Source: Periplaneta americana
Taxonomy: Eukaryota > Arthropoda > Insecta > Blattodea > Blattidae
Direction: 5' to 3'
Assembly: GCF_040183065.1 (NCBI RefSeq)
Contig: NC_091119.1
Span: forward strand, 207,363,798-207,427,797
Length of the DNA stretch: 64,000 nt
The position numbers were made by a program, and so were the translations under genes. The notes under the pieces were generated by a model. That model saw only the letters and a program-made list of their open reading frames with translations. It had not been told where the DNA came from and did not search any database. Shown in pieces: positions 1-11,198 of the stretch. The number at the start of each line of letters is the position of its first letter. The first letter of the stretch is position 1.

Positions 1-868
1 GCTGCAAGAGATGTGTTCCGATACCCTTCCTTCAGCATTCTCTTGTCGAGAGACTGATGTTGGCCAACAAAATCTTTTGTCTTTTGGGAATAGATCAAAC
101 TACTGTTGAAGTGTGCCAGTATTTTAATGTAATCTCATGAGCACAAGCGACTACAGGTAAGACAAGATCTAAGTTGCCCAAAATAAAGATGAATCTACAC
201 AGTTTATCTCATAAGAGTGTATATAACCTTGTCAGCTTTGACCTTTCTATCGCGATGATTATTTTTATCGGTAATTCTCCAGAAAATCTACATCAAATAA
301 AGCACAAATTATTTTTGCTTCATTGACTTCGTGATATTACGCTAATTTATCTTAATGTATTAATTCGACCATTCTTTTAACACATGGTTGTGTGTGACAA
401 TTATTGAATCCTGGATCCCAGACGCCGATGATACTGACTGGTGTGTTGCACCAGCAGTTGATAAATAGAAGATTCTCGAAAAAGTAGGCTACGGTACCAC
501 GAAACTTACCGGAACCATTTCATCAGAATTGTAGGCCTACTCTGATTCAACCTCAACCCCCATGTGAACGTGAGGATATCCTTGTAAGCGGATTATAATG
601 TATTTCTGCACCACTGCTTACGTGAGATACCCGAACTTATCTACCAGCATAAATCGTTTACATATTATATTATATTATATTTACTTTAACTTAGAAATTC
701 TACGTGTACTTAGTCTCCTGGTGTCCCAGAATCCAACCCACAATCCCGAAGAAAGTAAAAGAGCATCCAAAACACCAGCTTCTGTGAGATGTAGTCTATA
801 TAGTGATAAACATAGCCCATATAGTGATAAACACGTGGTTTTAGTTTGCAGCCATAAATACTTTCAGC
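1..868. other. No gene recognised
   Basis: I see no domain, tRNA or clear repeat end here. The open frame at 598-930 on the + strand (110 codons) has no recognisable motif. It runs across the left end of the hAT-like element at 869, so it is probably chance. Confidence 0.5.
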
Positions 869-1763
869 TAGAGATGGCCGATATTTCTCAAACCGATATT
901 TTGTCACAGGTATTTTTTTGTCACAGATAAACCTGTGACTGATGACGCGAAATATCTGTGACAAAATATCGCTATCGAAATCTGTTCTGTATTCAGTACT
1001 CTGTGACTGATATTTTCTCCTCTACGTCGTAGGTTTGCGCGTGCGCATGATACAATAACAGCAATCTGGCGGTAGTTTCTCCATCTTATTATAAATGATG
1101 TAGTTATTACACGATTTAAATAATAACACCATTGGTTACCAGTACTTAATCTTGTGTAAAATCCTGTCTGAACAACTGTTTTGTTTTGTAATTATTTTCC
1201 AATGTTTTTCAGAATACTTACGTTTCATTGATTTTTATTCTATGACTCAATATTATAATGTTAATGCACGACTTAAAATAATTTATCCATTATATTATAT
1301 ACAATAAAAAGAATCCATTTTTAAAACGATTAGGATAATCATATAACCTCAATTTCTCCATACCCAACTACATTTAAAAATGATCAACTGGTTCAATATC
1401 TATAATATAATCAAATACTGTATTTGATATAACCTCTTGGTACATGAGGTTAACTTTTGACATGTTACTGTTCAGTTAGGTATGCATTTATTTGTTAATG
1501 GTACATGTACATAATTTATTTGTTGGATTTTCCCATATAAATTACTGATGTGTGGAGTGTATAGAGAAATCGTATTCATATTTCACTGCTCTTCAATATT
1601 TCCTGCTAATTTTTATCAGTGTGACAAAATATCGGTGTAATTCATGCTACGTATCGATATAAAATATCGGTGTGACAAAATCACTGATAAAAGTCACAGA
1701 TATTTAATTGTCACAGTCACAGTTGTCACAGATACTTGAAAATATCGTTTAAGCTCATCTCTA
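869..1763. mobile_element. Non-autonomous hAT-like element
   Basis: The left end reads TAGAGATGGCC. The right end, reversed, reads TAGAGATGAGC, followed in both cases by AAACGATATT-like sequence. TTCAGC lies just outside both ends and fits a worn 8-bp target duplication. The interior is full of short subterminal repeats (GTGACAAAATATCG, CTGTGAC and their complements), as in hAT MITEs. No transposase is readable in its 895 bp. Superfamily assignment rests on the TAGNGATGG terminus and the flank repeat. Confidence 0.65.
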
Positions 1764-1982
1764 TTCAGCATTAAAATCGTTTGGTACTTGCCTGCACTGT
1801 TGTACTGCCTCCGATTACTTGTTACCAACATGACAAGCGAGAGATCCAGAAAGAATTACTAGCGAAGTGGTCAGGATCACGATGAGGTTGACGACAAAAT
1901 CTGTGGCTCAGTTGTCAGGAAGCATTGCAAAACTGAACCATGAATAAACCTTTGGATTAGTGTTACGAGAGTAAACTGAAAC

Positions 1983-2116
1983 GAACGGATCCACAGAATG
2001 GAAGACAACCGTCTGTCAAGAACAGTACTGATATGTGACTGGATACTTCAACAAAAAAAGACCTTCGGGACGACCACAGCTACGATGGAAGGATGTCATC
2101 ATGTCCCGGAACTGAA
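1983..2116 (+). pseudogene. LINE ORF2 C-terminal remnant
   Basis: One frame reads RIHRMEDNRLSRTVL and, after a frame change in an A-run near 2053, another reads RPSGRPQLRWKDV. A GHV/IHRM stretch followed by GRPxxRWxD is the usual C-terminal tail of insect LINEs lacking RNase H. The piece is short, old, and cannot be assigned to one of the other families in the window. Confidence 0.5.
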
Positions 2117-2332
2117 GTGAATAGACACGGAACAAACTATATCCCTTTTTACGTTAATTTATTCATAGAGGTCGCGGGTTTTTAGCCGTCCAGAACACGA
2201 GTCATTCGCGCTTAAGTAACGTTGCCTAATTGTAATGTAAGCACTCAGTCGCTGTTAGTTATGGTGAGAGAGAAAATATTAGTCACAAAGAAGATGAGAC
2301 GTATGAACTAGTCACGTGAAAAGCATTTTACC

Positions 2333-4135
2333 CAGCGTATAGGTTATTATAAGTGTGGACACTCCGTATCGGTACCTTTGATACAGCAGGACTGATTTCA
2401 ATGACCTTCAAACCAGTTTGGGCGTGAGATTCTGCTTTCTCCCTAGAGTTAGCGCTGACATCACACCAACTAGCAGTCGACACAGCAGAAATATAACACA
2501 TACTTTACAATAATAATACAATTTGTTGGCTTTCTCATTTTCTTTGCCTTATTAGAGACTATTTTGCCGCAAAGCGTTGTCCAGGGTGCACCACGTGGAG
2601 GTAGGTCTATGTCTATGGATAGACAACATCTTGCAAAATGCCCTGCTCTGAAATCCTCCAAGGAAGTCGACCGCTACTGGGAAGCCAGAGCCCGAATGTT
2701 TTTAATTACTTAATCCGTAGTTTTGTTCAGCACTTTCTTGTTTTTCCCTCAGTCAATGATAGTAAATATCATGTACTAGCCATTACACAAATGAATAAAT
2801 AATTAATACATCTAGGTACATTATGTACCGTACTGAAATGAAATAAATTGGATCGATGAAATAATAAATCCGTCATTATCTGTAATGTCTATACTCTAAG
2901 AGTTCCTTTATAATGAGAGCAGCGAATAGGGATTATAAAGAATGGACACTTCGCGTCGGTACCTTTGATGTAGCCGGACTGATTTCAATGACCTTCAAGC
3001 CAGCTAAAGCGTCAGATTCTGCTTTCTCCCTAGAGTTGGCGCTGACATCACACCAGCTAGCAGTCGACACAGCGGAAATATAACACATACAATTAATACT
3101 TCTAGGTACATTATGTACTCAAATAAAATAAGTTGGATCCATAAAATAATAAATCCTTCATTAACTGCGATGTCTAGACTCTAGAGTTCCTTTATAATGA
3201 GAGTTGAGACGTTGACCCCAACAACAATTAAAATATGTAATGATTTGATAGCGCTGAAAATGGAAAAACAAAACTCTTACGAGAAGTAAAACCATATACC
3301 TATATTATATTATTATACAAATATTAAACGAATTCGATACTTAATTTTATAATGTATTATATTATTTTATAATATAATGTATTATATCTGAAATATAAAA
3401 TGTTATTATTACAACTAGTTTGTCACTGAGAAATAAGGAAAAGCTGTTAACTTTAATTTATTTGAAGCAAAGCGTTACTGGATTATGCAATAAGGTAGGC
3501 GATGTTTGGATCCTGTGCCGTACTCTATTCTCAGTTAATTATCTTAGCGTATGCTCGATTACACTACCTCTAGCGCTTGAAAGTGGAACTAGCCGCTGGC
3601 TCACAGAGAAACAAAACACAGGAAAATTCGCTCAGTGTCCATTCTTTATAATCCCTATTCGCTGATGACAGTTGAGACGTTGACCCCATCAACAATTAAA
3701 ATATGTAATGATTTGATAGCGCTGAAAATCGAAAAACAAAACTCCTATGAGAAGTAAAACCATACTCCTATATATTGTATACAAATATTAAACGAATTTG
3801 ATACATAATTTTATAAAGTATTGTATTATTTTATAATATAATTCAAACATAAAAATTATTATTACAGCTAGTTTATCACTGATAAATAAGAAAAAGCTGT
3901 TAACTTGAATTTATTTGAAGCAAAGCCGTTACTGGATCATGCAACAAGGTAGACGATGTTTGGATCCTGTGTCTCAACTCTTTATATTCGATTATTATCG
4001 AGGAACTCCAGCGTGTGCTCGATTACACTAAGCTCTAGCGCTTGAAAGTGGAACTAAACGCTGTCGGAGCGCATGCGCACATAATAAAAACATCAAATCC
4101 GCTCAGTGTCCATTCTATGCAATCCCTATACGCTG
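2333..4135. mobile_element. TIR element, outer copy (split by a relative)
   Basis: The ends are inverted: left CAGCGTATAGG, right (reversed) CAGCGTATAGGGATTG, both leading into GGACACT. TTTTACC (2326-2332) and TTATACC (4136-4142) flank it, a 7-bp duplication with one mismatch. A related copy (2920-3664) sits inside. Without it the element is about 1.05 kb. It keeps about 300 bp (2506-2800) that the inner copy lacks. No transposase was recognised, and a superfamily cannot be named from the termini alone. Confidence 0.75.
2920..3664. mobile_element. TIR element, inner copy inserted into the same family
   Basis: Left end CAGCGAATAGGGATTATAAA; the right end reversed reads the same, and about 30 bp are inverted in total. 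Flanks are ATGAGAG (2913-2919) and ATGACAG (3665-3671), again 7 bp with one mismatch. Most of its body aligns with the outer copy: 2931-3200 resembles 2345-2505 plus 2802-2920, and 3203-3664 resembles 3669-4135. It is therefore an internally deleted relative that jumped into a sister element. Confidence 0.8.
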
Positions 4136-4290
4136 TTATACCAACTTTCATAACGAACACCCACTGTCCAGGTGTGTTCACTTCCACCGGCACTAAAAAT
4201 GCTTTCTTGGTGGTACCGTCCAGACCCTCGAACACCCACTGTTTTTATAGAACGACATATCATTAATTTAACACGAAATTCTTCAGTTTT

Positions 4291-4502
4291 TTTATTTGGT
4301 TATTTTAACGACGCTGTATCAACTACTGATTTATTAATCGTCGATAGAATTGGTGATAGCGTGATGGTATTTGGCGCGATGAGGCCAAGGATTCGCTATA
4401 AATTACCTGGCATTCACCCTACTGTCGGGGAAAACTCGGGAAAAAAATCTACTAGGTAATCAGCTCAACCGGGAGTCGAACCCGTGTCCAAGCGCATCTA
4501 GC
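4291..4502 (-). repeat. tRNA-derived SINE, family 1
   Basis: On the - strand a B-box-like GGGTTCGACTCCCGG (4470-4490) is followed by a SINE body and a 3' domain TGATACAGCGTCGTTAAAA. The same architecture occurs at 24277-24490 and, head only, at 18064-18165. The tRNA-like head is truncated at the 4502 side. Confidence 0.75.
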
Positions 4503-4797
4503 TTCTTAATATTCCAGTACACGTAATGCAAAAATAAACGACCATTACAACTCGAAGAGATCATATTATTACCGTATATTGTTCTTTTCTGTCCAGATAA
4601 TCAAGACAGGAATATGATGTGCTAGTAACCTTGATATTACTTCGGCAGTCGTCTACTCCTTCCCTGTCAATGCTAATGCCGCATACATTACACGATAATG
4701 ACGCGAAGCATTAAAAAGAATAAAAAATAAATAGATTTTCAACTACCGGTACGAAACACACCAAAAAGCACATTACTTCGATTTCCTGCTTACAATA

Positions 4798-5895
4798 CAG
4801 GGACATCATTTTATTTTTACTAACATTTTTAATATCAACCTGGCTATACCTTTAGAGAACCAGAAACACAGATTGCTCCCCCTTCCACGACTGTAGTTCG
4901 ATGATACTTGCGTAACACACAAACAAACAAATCACTTTACTAGGTATAAGAGGGAAGAAAAGTAGTTCATCCATTTACGTAAACTAGGAAATATCGCGAT
5001 TTTGAGTTCGATAATTTTCATTGGGTTTTTGTTTAATCTCAATACAGTACTGTATTAAGAATAAGTGTTTTTACTTACGAACTGAGTTATCCATTCGAAC
5101 GTATTCATTATGCAGTGTATATTACTGTATACTGTCTACAGCACATTAGCGTACAATATAGAGAATGAAGTTAAATTGAAAAATAATCATAATATGGATA
5201 TTTAAAAACATTTTTGAAAATGGTGGCCGTTCATTTCGATACAGGCTTCAGTTCTTTTGTGCATATTATGGCACTATAGACTATTGCATCTAATTCCAAT
5301 TGCCAGTTTCGTCCTTCGTACTAGTAACTCATGTTGAAATAATTCTGTATCTACTCTATAGAAGAGTACCTTACGTACTGTATATTCAATCTTCACTTCT
5401 GCCCGACTGCACAGATAAAATTACTCAGAAATGCTATCTACTGTCCAAGTGGTTATGTCGCAGGATCGTAGAAAGGGGGAAAATCACGTGACAGTGAATT
5501 ACTTAACGAGGCCCTTTTATTTAAGTTATTTTAAACAGTTGTATAATATTACGTAAACGTCCAATTCCTAACAGAAATTAATGTTTTCAGAAAAGAGCTA
5601 AGACAGGCCTGCTTTTGCAGAGGGGCGAACAGAAGCAGGTGGAGGAAATAGAGATGCGACGTAGGCATACGGACAGTACCTATGCGAAAATATGATTCAA
5701 TATTGAAAGCTCTTTCGTCACTGGAAAACGCGAACATATTTCTGGGACGTACTATACTCACTCAGTGCTGTTTACTATATGCGGTCTTGGATCTGTGTGT
5801 AGAGAGGAACTTCATTAATAGAAGGGGTGGGAGTGAAGTACATTAAAAAACTCAGGTACAATAAGAATTGAAGTAAAAATAAAATGATGTCCCTG
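4798..5895 (-). mobile_element. Tc1/mariner-superfamily transposon, decayed
   Basis: Perfect 24-bp inverted ends begin CAGGGACATCATTTTATT (4798-4821 and 5872-5895) and TA lies outside both (4796-4797 and 5896-5897). Transposase remnants lie on the - strand. An N-terminal piece (5549-5761) includes FSSDERAFNIESYFRIGT, like the first helix region of these transposases. A C-terminal piece (5202-5255) reads RTEACIEMNGHHFQKCF and stops. The catalytic middle is missing or unreadable, so this 1.1 kb copy is not autonomous. Confidence 0.85.
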
Positions 5896-6122
5896 TATAT
5901 AATATCTCCTACAATTTTTATCCCATTAAAAAAATAAATTATTATTTCAATGATAGCATTGGCAATACTGAATGCATTATTAGTAATTGGGCTGGTAGCG
6001 TTCGGTATCAATCAATGCGTGCGCTTCCGAGAAGTGCTGACGTCAGCAACGGATATGATACTGTATATAATAAGTTTGTTTCTACAGCAGAATTCTAAAC
6101 ACTGCATTACGGTGCAATCCTG

Positions 6123-6310
6123 AGTCACAGGCAAGCCTTCTTGTGGGGAAGAATTGAAGACATGATCGACGAGGTGCGTCCAACAACTAGAGAAGACATG
6201 AAACAAAGAATTAGGGAAGCCTGTGCTGAATTGCAATCACGGATGTTGGGAGGTGATCAGAGCATTGTTTAGCACAGAGTGGCGCACATTTTGAACAATT
6301 GCTATGAAGG
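6123..6310 (+). pseudogene. Tc1/mariner-like transposase C-terminal fragment
   Basis: The frame reads AFLWGRIEDMIDEVRP, then TTREDMKQRIREACAEL, a stop, then HRVAHILNNCYEG. The LWG…TTxEDMKxRIxEAC pattern is the region after the last catalytic residue in mariner-like transposases. It lies outside the TIRs of the neighbouring 4798-5895 element and in the opposite orientation, so it is a separate relic. I did not find its ends. Confidence 0.7.
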
Positions 6311-6535
6311 GTGTACGTGCATAAACATCATACAGCATTTCTCAGAAGATACCATTTTTGTTCCTTGTGAGTAAACAATAAAAGTTAGAAAAAAGTTTCA
6401 GTAAAAGTTGTTACTTTTTAAAAGTAGTTTCCAATGGTACGTTCAATGATCTATGTTCTCATTTGAAATTTCTAAGTTGATCACAGGTAGGCCTACCCTT
6501 ACTTCCGGGTTGTTACGAGAAATGGCACTACCACC

Positions 6536-6700
6536 AATCGATTCTTTAAATCTCTCGTACCTTTTCCCTTCCTGAAGCCAGACTGCTCTTATTCCAACTG
6601 TTCTTGCATTTTACAATATAAACGTGTATTCAGTATTCCCATAAGAATATTCGCCGAGAGCGATATCAGGCTGATAGTCCTGAACTCGTTACATTTCTTA
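6536..6700 (-). pseudogene. LINE B reverse-transcriptase fragment
   Basis: The - strand reads KKCNEFRTISLISLSANIL, then NTRLYCKMQEQLE, a stop, and EQSGFRKGKGTRD. This is the RT segment between the fingers (YRxISLxS) and the FGFRKGKGTRDAI motif also seen at 35970-36030. It is a short isolated piece of the RTE-like family described at 35613 and 38008. Confidence 0.75.
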
Positions 6701-6868
6701 TAAAAATATGAAAATGTATTATACTCGTACATACTACAGTGAGGAGCATTTATCGTGATCCGGATATAGGAGTGCCCGTCATGGTTACCACGATGCGCGC
6801 GCCCGTATCGCCGGCACTGATACAACACTTACAATTACAATTGTTACATTTGTACGTACCTAGCTCAT

Positions 6869-7317
6869 TAGTGATGGGCGAAGTTGTTCTTTTCCCGGAA
6901 CAGTTCCGACGGTTCCGGTTCCGAAAAAATACTATGTTCCAAATAACAGTTCCGAAATAACAGTCACCAGTGGTGATGAGTCGGAGTCGTTGAGTCGTTC
7001 AAACGAACGGTACAGTACCCTCCCTCTTTACCATAGACAAATAACACCATGCAGCTCACACTGGAGCACTCATAGGCATGACATAGTACACATTCTTATC
7101 TATAGATGGCACTGCAATGCACATTCGAATCGATTTTGGAAAATTGCTGTGCATGCGGACAGAACGCAAAAGCTTAATGTTAGTAATTACACAGCTGTTG
7201 ACTACAAGGACAGAATACAACACTTTGTTTTCGTACATAAAGTTATAAAGATATGGTAGCCAACTAAAAAAAAAAAAAAATCATTAATTTTTATTTTTAC
7301 TTTTCTTAATGCACAGT

Positions 7318-7376
<59 letters not shown>

Positions 7377-8234
7377 TTACAATTTCATAAATAAAAAATT
7401 ATATATATTGGCAGTACTGAAACCTGGAAACCCCGCAGTGGGTTAGTAAAATGTTGGAATCGCATCTTTACCAAAGTGTAATTTAAACTTCGCATTAAAC
7501 ATCGCTCTCCAAATCAGTACTTATATGGGTAGTTTCCAACAAATAATGCTACAACATTTTTGTCGTTCTTTGATAACAGAGAAGATAGCACAAAAACTTG
7601 TGCTTGTCAGACTTAACCTCAACAAACGACATACAGACATTGTAACTAAACCACTCATTACCATTTACGACTTTAACCTTTGTATAGAATCAGCTGATCA
7701 ATGAATTAATAATAGTATGCGTACTTTATGACTTTGTAGAATGTTTATAAAACAGAATTAGTCAACTAATGGTGAAATAAACCATAAAGCGGGAATGAAT
7801 ATTACAGATTATTAAATACTTACTATAACATTACAGATGATTGGCCAGTCTTAACAAATGTTGATATTAAAAGTTCGCGCCACCGCAAGGATTTCAATTT
7901 CCATGCGCCCCCCTCCAACCACGTGAGAGTTTCAAATACCAACTTCATCCAACGAAGTTCCAAGTACAACATAAAGAACAACGAGAACAGTGGAACTGCT
8001 GCTGTCGTTGGTTCATCGGAACAAGCTCCGACGTTCCGACTGTTATCTCGGAGTCGGAACATACCTTGTGCAACGCGGTACTGCGAGCCCGCAACAGCTG
8101 GGCAAGTGAGCAGCTCGGAGTCGGAACACTGTTATTTCGGAACAGGAGGTTCCGACCTACTGTTCATTTTTGCAACAGTTCCGAGACCGGAACAGTTCCA
8201 AAATAACTGTTGTGTTATTTTTTACCCATCTCTA
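6869..8234. mobile_element. hAT element with perfect 8-bp target duplication
   Basis: TAGCTCAT stands directly before (6861-6868) and after (8235-8242) the element. The ends are TAGTGATGGGC and, reversed, TAGAGATGGGT, the usual hAT-type terminus. Subterminal GTTCCGA/TCGGAAC and GGAACAGTTCC motifs repeat at both ends. An AAT microsatellite (7320-7374) lies inside. I recognise no transposase in the 1.37 kb, so it is a non-autonomous copy. Confidence 0.85.
7320..7374. repeat. AAT microsatellite
   Basis: About 18 uninterrupted AAT units inside the hAT element at 6869-8234. Confidence 0.95.
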
Positions 8235-8573
8235 TAGCTCATATTCATTACTCAAAATGTTCTCATTCGCTGCAACACTCTGTTTACATACTTTAATGAA
8301 ATTGTTATTCACTTCCACAAATTCTTCACCGCTGACCGTCTCTATAGCAACGCTTATATAGGTAGTCTTTAAGTTCGTTTATGCTCGACCATGCCGAAAT
8401 GTAGTAATTATACACCTGGTAGCAGACCTTTAATGCATGTCATTAAAGTACACCTACTCATTAAAGGTCAGGTCTTTCAGCCAATGACGACTCAGGTTAC
8501 AACTGTTCAGCCAATGACAGGTCAGCTTTCTACCGTTATAAAACCGCAAGTATCGATTATTCTCGGATATGCA

Positions 8574-8651
8574 ATCGAAAGAGAATTAGCGAAAAGTCAC
8601 GGAGGCTGGAAATCCAATACTGTCGCAGAAGGTTATGTTCTGTTACTATAA
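8574..8651 (+). pseudogene. Possible tyrosine-recombinase C-terminal remnant
   Basis: The end of an 86-codon frame (8391-8651) reads ELAKSHGGWKSNTVAEGYV. HGGWKSxTVAEGY is, from memory, the C-terminal H/W…Y segment of tyrosine recombinases in Crypton-type transposons, with Y as the nucleophile. Only this piece is recognisable and the upstream catalytic arginines are absent. The call depends on one motif. Confidence 0.4.
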
Positions 8652-8860
8652 TAATTAGCGTTAATTGTAAATAATATTCAAATAAATACAATTTGTCATC
8701 TCGTTTTTCAATGTCTAATTTTATTTCAATGTTATCTCTGTAGGTTCTTATGGCCTAGCAAGGTCAATGTGGACATCTGTTCCTCGGAAAAAATCAACAC
8801 TTTCGCGTCTGCGCACATCTCACAACATACGGGACATTGCTCCAGGTCAGATACAATAAA

Positions 8861-9071
8861 ATTAATAATATCAAGTTAGAAATATGGTCGAGCATAATAG
8901 TACATTATGCAACGAGCCTATAATGAAGGTAATTAAGAAGTGAGTATGGATATTTATGAAACGAGCGCAAGCGAGTTTCATAATTTTCATACGAGCTTCT
9001 TAATTACCATTATAGGCGAGTTTCATACGACTTTTTATGCTCGACCATATTTCTAACTTGATATTATTAAT
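8861..9071. repeat. Hairpin element, 36-bp perfect arms
   Basis: 8861-8896 and 9036-9071 are exact reverse complements over 36 bp (TATGCTCGACCATATTTC in the right arm). Inside, GCCTATAATG…AATTAAGAAG (8916-8940) pairs with 8994-9017, so almost the whole 211 bp folds back around about 8966. The motif TATGCTCGACCAT occurs again at 8386-8398, so a larger element may span 8383-9071. This is a foldback MITE of unknown class. Confidence 0.85.
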
Positions 9072-9126
9072 TTTATTATTTGCATCTTAAGTCTTGGACT
9101 TCTAAAATTCTGTAGGCTAGGGCTTT

Positions 9127-9262
9127 CATTTAAGTATTTTTGTTGCTCAACCAGGAGAATGCTTATTTATTCTGGTTTCCTGCGCCAAACGTCTAAGAGA
9201 TTTTTTAGGGGTGTCAATCTCGTCTGATTTTTCTTCTGGAAGAGCGTTTCGTCTTTTTGATT
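9127..9262 (-). pseudogene. Transposase helix-turn-helix fragment (mariner-like)
   Basis: The - strand reads DTPKKSLRRLAQETRINKHS, then PG, a stop, and ATKILK. SPRKSxRRLxxETGIS…ATKxLK is the DNA-binding helix-turn-helix found in many insect Tc1/mariner-type transposases. No catalytic domain follows and no inverted ends were found. Confidence 0.6.
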
Positions 9263-10010
9263 GTTTATTGAACTTGTCGGCTTAAAGTTTTTATAATCTT
9301 CTTATTGTACAGGCACCAGGTACTGTACTCCAACCACGAGAAAGTCTCCAGGGAATGAAGGGAAGCGGGAAGATGCTGTGAACGAATGTTGATGTCATAA
9401 GGTCACACACGTGGGTACTCTTATCTCTATTGGCTAGCTCTCACAGCACAAACCATAACATTGATACAGACATATTGATACTACCCTAGTTACAAAATTA
9501 GATCACAGTTAATCTCCTGGTCTTTTAATCTCTTCATACAGGAAATAACATATGCAGGAGAGCGCATGGTTTTTAAACTGACGTTATAACGGTAATATTA
9601 TTTATCTACTTCGTTCCAATAGATGACGCAATAGTAAGCACATTCCTTTCACAGTTGATCTCCTGGTTGAAGAACAGTACGGGTCTGTCAGGAAATTTTA
9701 CTCGAAATTTGCGTCTTGCCGCACAGGATGTTCCTTTCGTATGTAAGTGTTGTACAGATACACACGTTCACGTAACGAATATGATATTACCACAACACAC
9801 ACTAAACAGTACAAACTTTTAAGAAAAGTAGGTACAACTCACATACCGACATATTACTCACAACAGATTTAAAAACAGCAGTCTCATTCTTCGTGTGTGC
9901 CATCATCAAAAAGGTTGAGGAACACTGAGCTATATTATTCGTAGTACGCAATTGTTAAATAAAAAAAATGGTATCTTCTTTAGTCTAGTTCTTCCACAGA
10001 ATTACGTTAC

Positions 10011-10013
<3 letters not shown>
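9263..10013. other. No gene recognised
   Basis: I see no coding signal here. GGTTGAGGAACACTG at 9921-9935 looks like one end of a hAT element, but I found no partner. Confidence 0.5.

Positions 10014-10097
<84 letters not shown>
10014..10097. repeat. AAT microsatellite
   Basis: About 28 AAT units directly abutting the 3' tail of the LINE A copy at 10098. Confidence 0.95.
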
Positions 10098-10102
<5 letters not shown>

Positions 10103-10591
10103 CTTACTGGCTTTTAAGGAACACGGAGGTTCATTGCCGCCCTCACATAAGCTCGCCATTGGTCCCTATCCTGAGCAAGATTAATCCATTCTCTATCATC
10201 ATAGCCTACCTCCCTCAAATACATTTTAATATCATCTTCCCATCTACGTCTCGGCCTCCCTAAAGGTCTTTTTCCCACCGGCCTCCAACTAACACTCTAT
10301 ATTCATTTCTGGATTCGCCCATACGTGCTACATGCCCTGCCCATGTCAAACGTCTGGATTTAATGTTCCTAATTATGTCAGGTGAAGAATACAATGCGTG
10401 CAGTTCTGTATTGTGTAACTTTCTCCATTCTCCTGTAACTTCATCCCTCTTAGCCCCAAATATTTTCCTAAGCACCTTATTCTCAAACAGCCTTAACCTA
10501 TGTTCCTCTCTCAAAGTGAGAGTCCAAGTTTTACAGCCATAAAGAACAACTGGTAATATAACTGTTTTATAAATTCTAACTTTCAGATTTT

Positions 10592-10593
<2 letters not shown>
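10098..10593 (-). mobile_element. LINE family A, 3' fragment (copy 1)
   Basis: The - strand carries the C-terminal end of a non-LTR ORF2 without RNase [46 protein letters not shown], then the 3' tail with TAAG repeats. It is 5'-truncated at AAAAAATCTGAAAGTTAG, where it joins an AAT run. I would place it with the Kiri/RTE-like insect LINEs, but the clade is uncertain. Confidence 0.85.
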
Positions 10594-10639
<46 letters not shown>

Positions 10640-10659
10640 TTAATAATAATAATAATAAT

Positions 10660-11150
10660 ACTTACTGGCTTTCAAGGAACCCGGAGGTTCATTGCCGCCC
10701 TCACATAAGCCCGCCATTGGTCCCTATCCTGAGCAAGATTAATTCAGTCTCTATCATCATTTCCCACTTCTCTCAAATCTATTTTAATATTATCTTCCCA
10801 TTTACGTCTCGGCCTCCCCAAAGGTATTTTTCCCTCCAGCCTCCCAACTAGCACTCTATATGCATTTCTGGATTCGCCCATACGTGCTACATGCCCTGTC
10901 CATCTCAAACGTCTGGATTTAATGTTCCTAATTATGTCAGGTGAAGAATACAATGCGTGCAGTTCTGCGTTGTGTAACTTTCTCCATTCTCCTGTAACTT
11001 CATCCCTCTTAGCCTCAAATATTTTCCTAAGCACCTTACTCTCAAACACCCTTAATCTCTGTTTCTCTCTCAAAGTGAGAGTCCAAGTTTCACAACCATA
11101 AATAACAACCGGTAATATAACAGTTTTATAAATTCTAACTTTCAGATTTT

Positions 11151-11152
<2 letters not shown>
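10660..11152 (-). mobile_element. LINE family A, 3' fragment (copy 2)
   Basis: Same segment, strand and 5' truncation base as the copy at 10098-10593, again followed by AAT units (11152-11195). The frame reads [15 protein letters not shown] … GHVARMGESRNAYRV … GRPRRKWEDN, then a TGA where other copies have the W of DRDWINLAQ. The two units (LINE end plus AAT run) form a tandem pair. Confidence 0.85.

Positions 11153-11195
<43 letters not shown>

Positions 11196-11198
<3 letters not shown>

Noticed and set aside
5775-6011. 78-codon - strand frame beginning MIPNATSPITNN
   Set aside because: AT-rich, lies across the right end of the Tc1/mariner element, no motif.
9921-9935. GGTTGAGGAACACTG as the right end of a hAT element
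   Set aside because: I found no matching left end and no 8-bp duplication of AGCTATAT.
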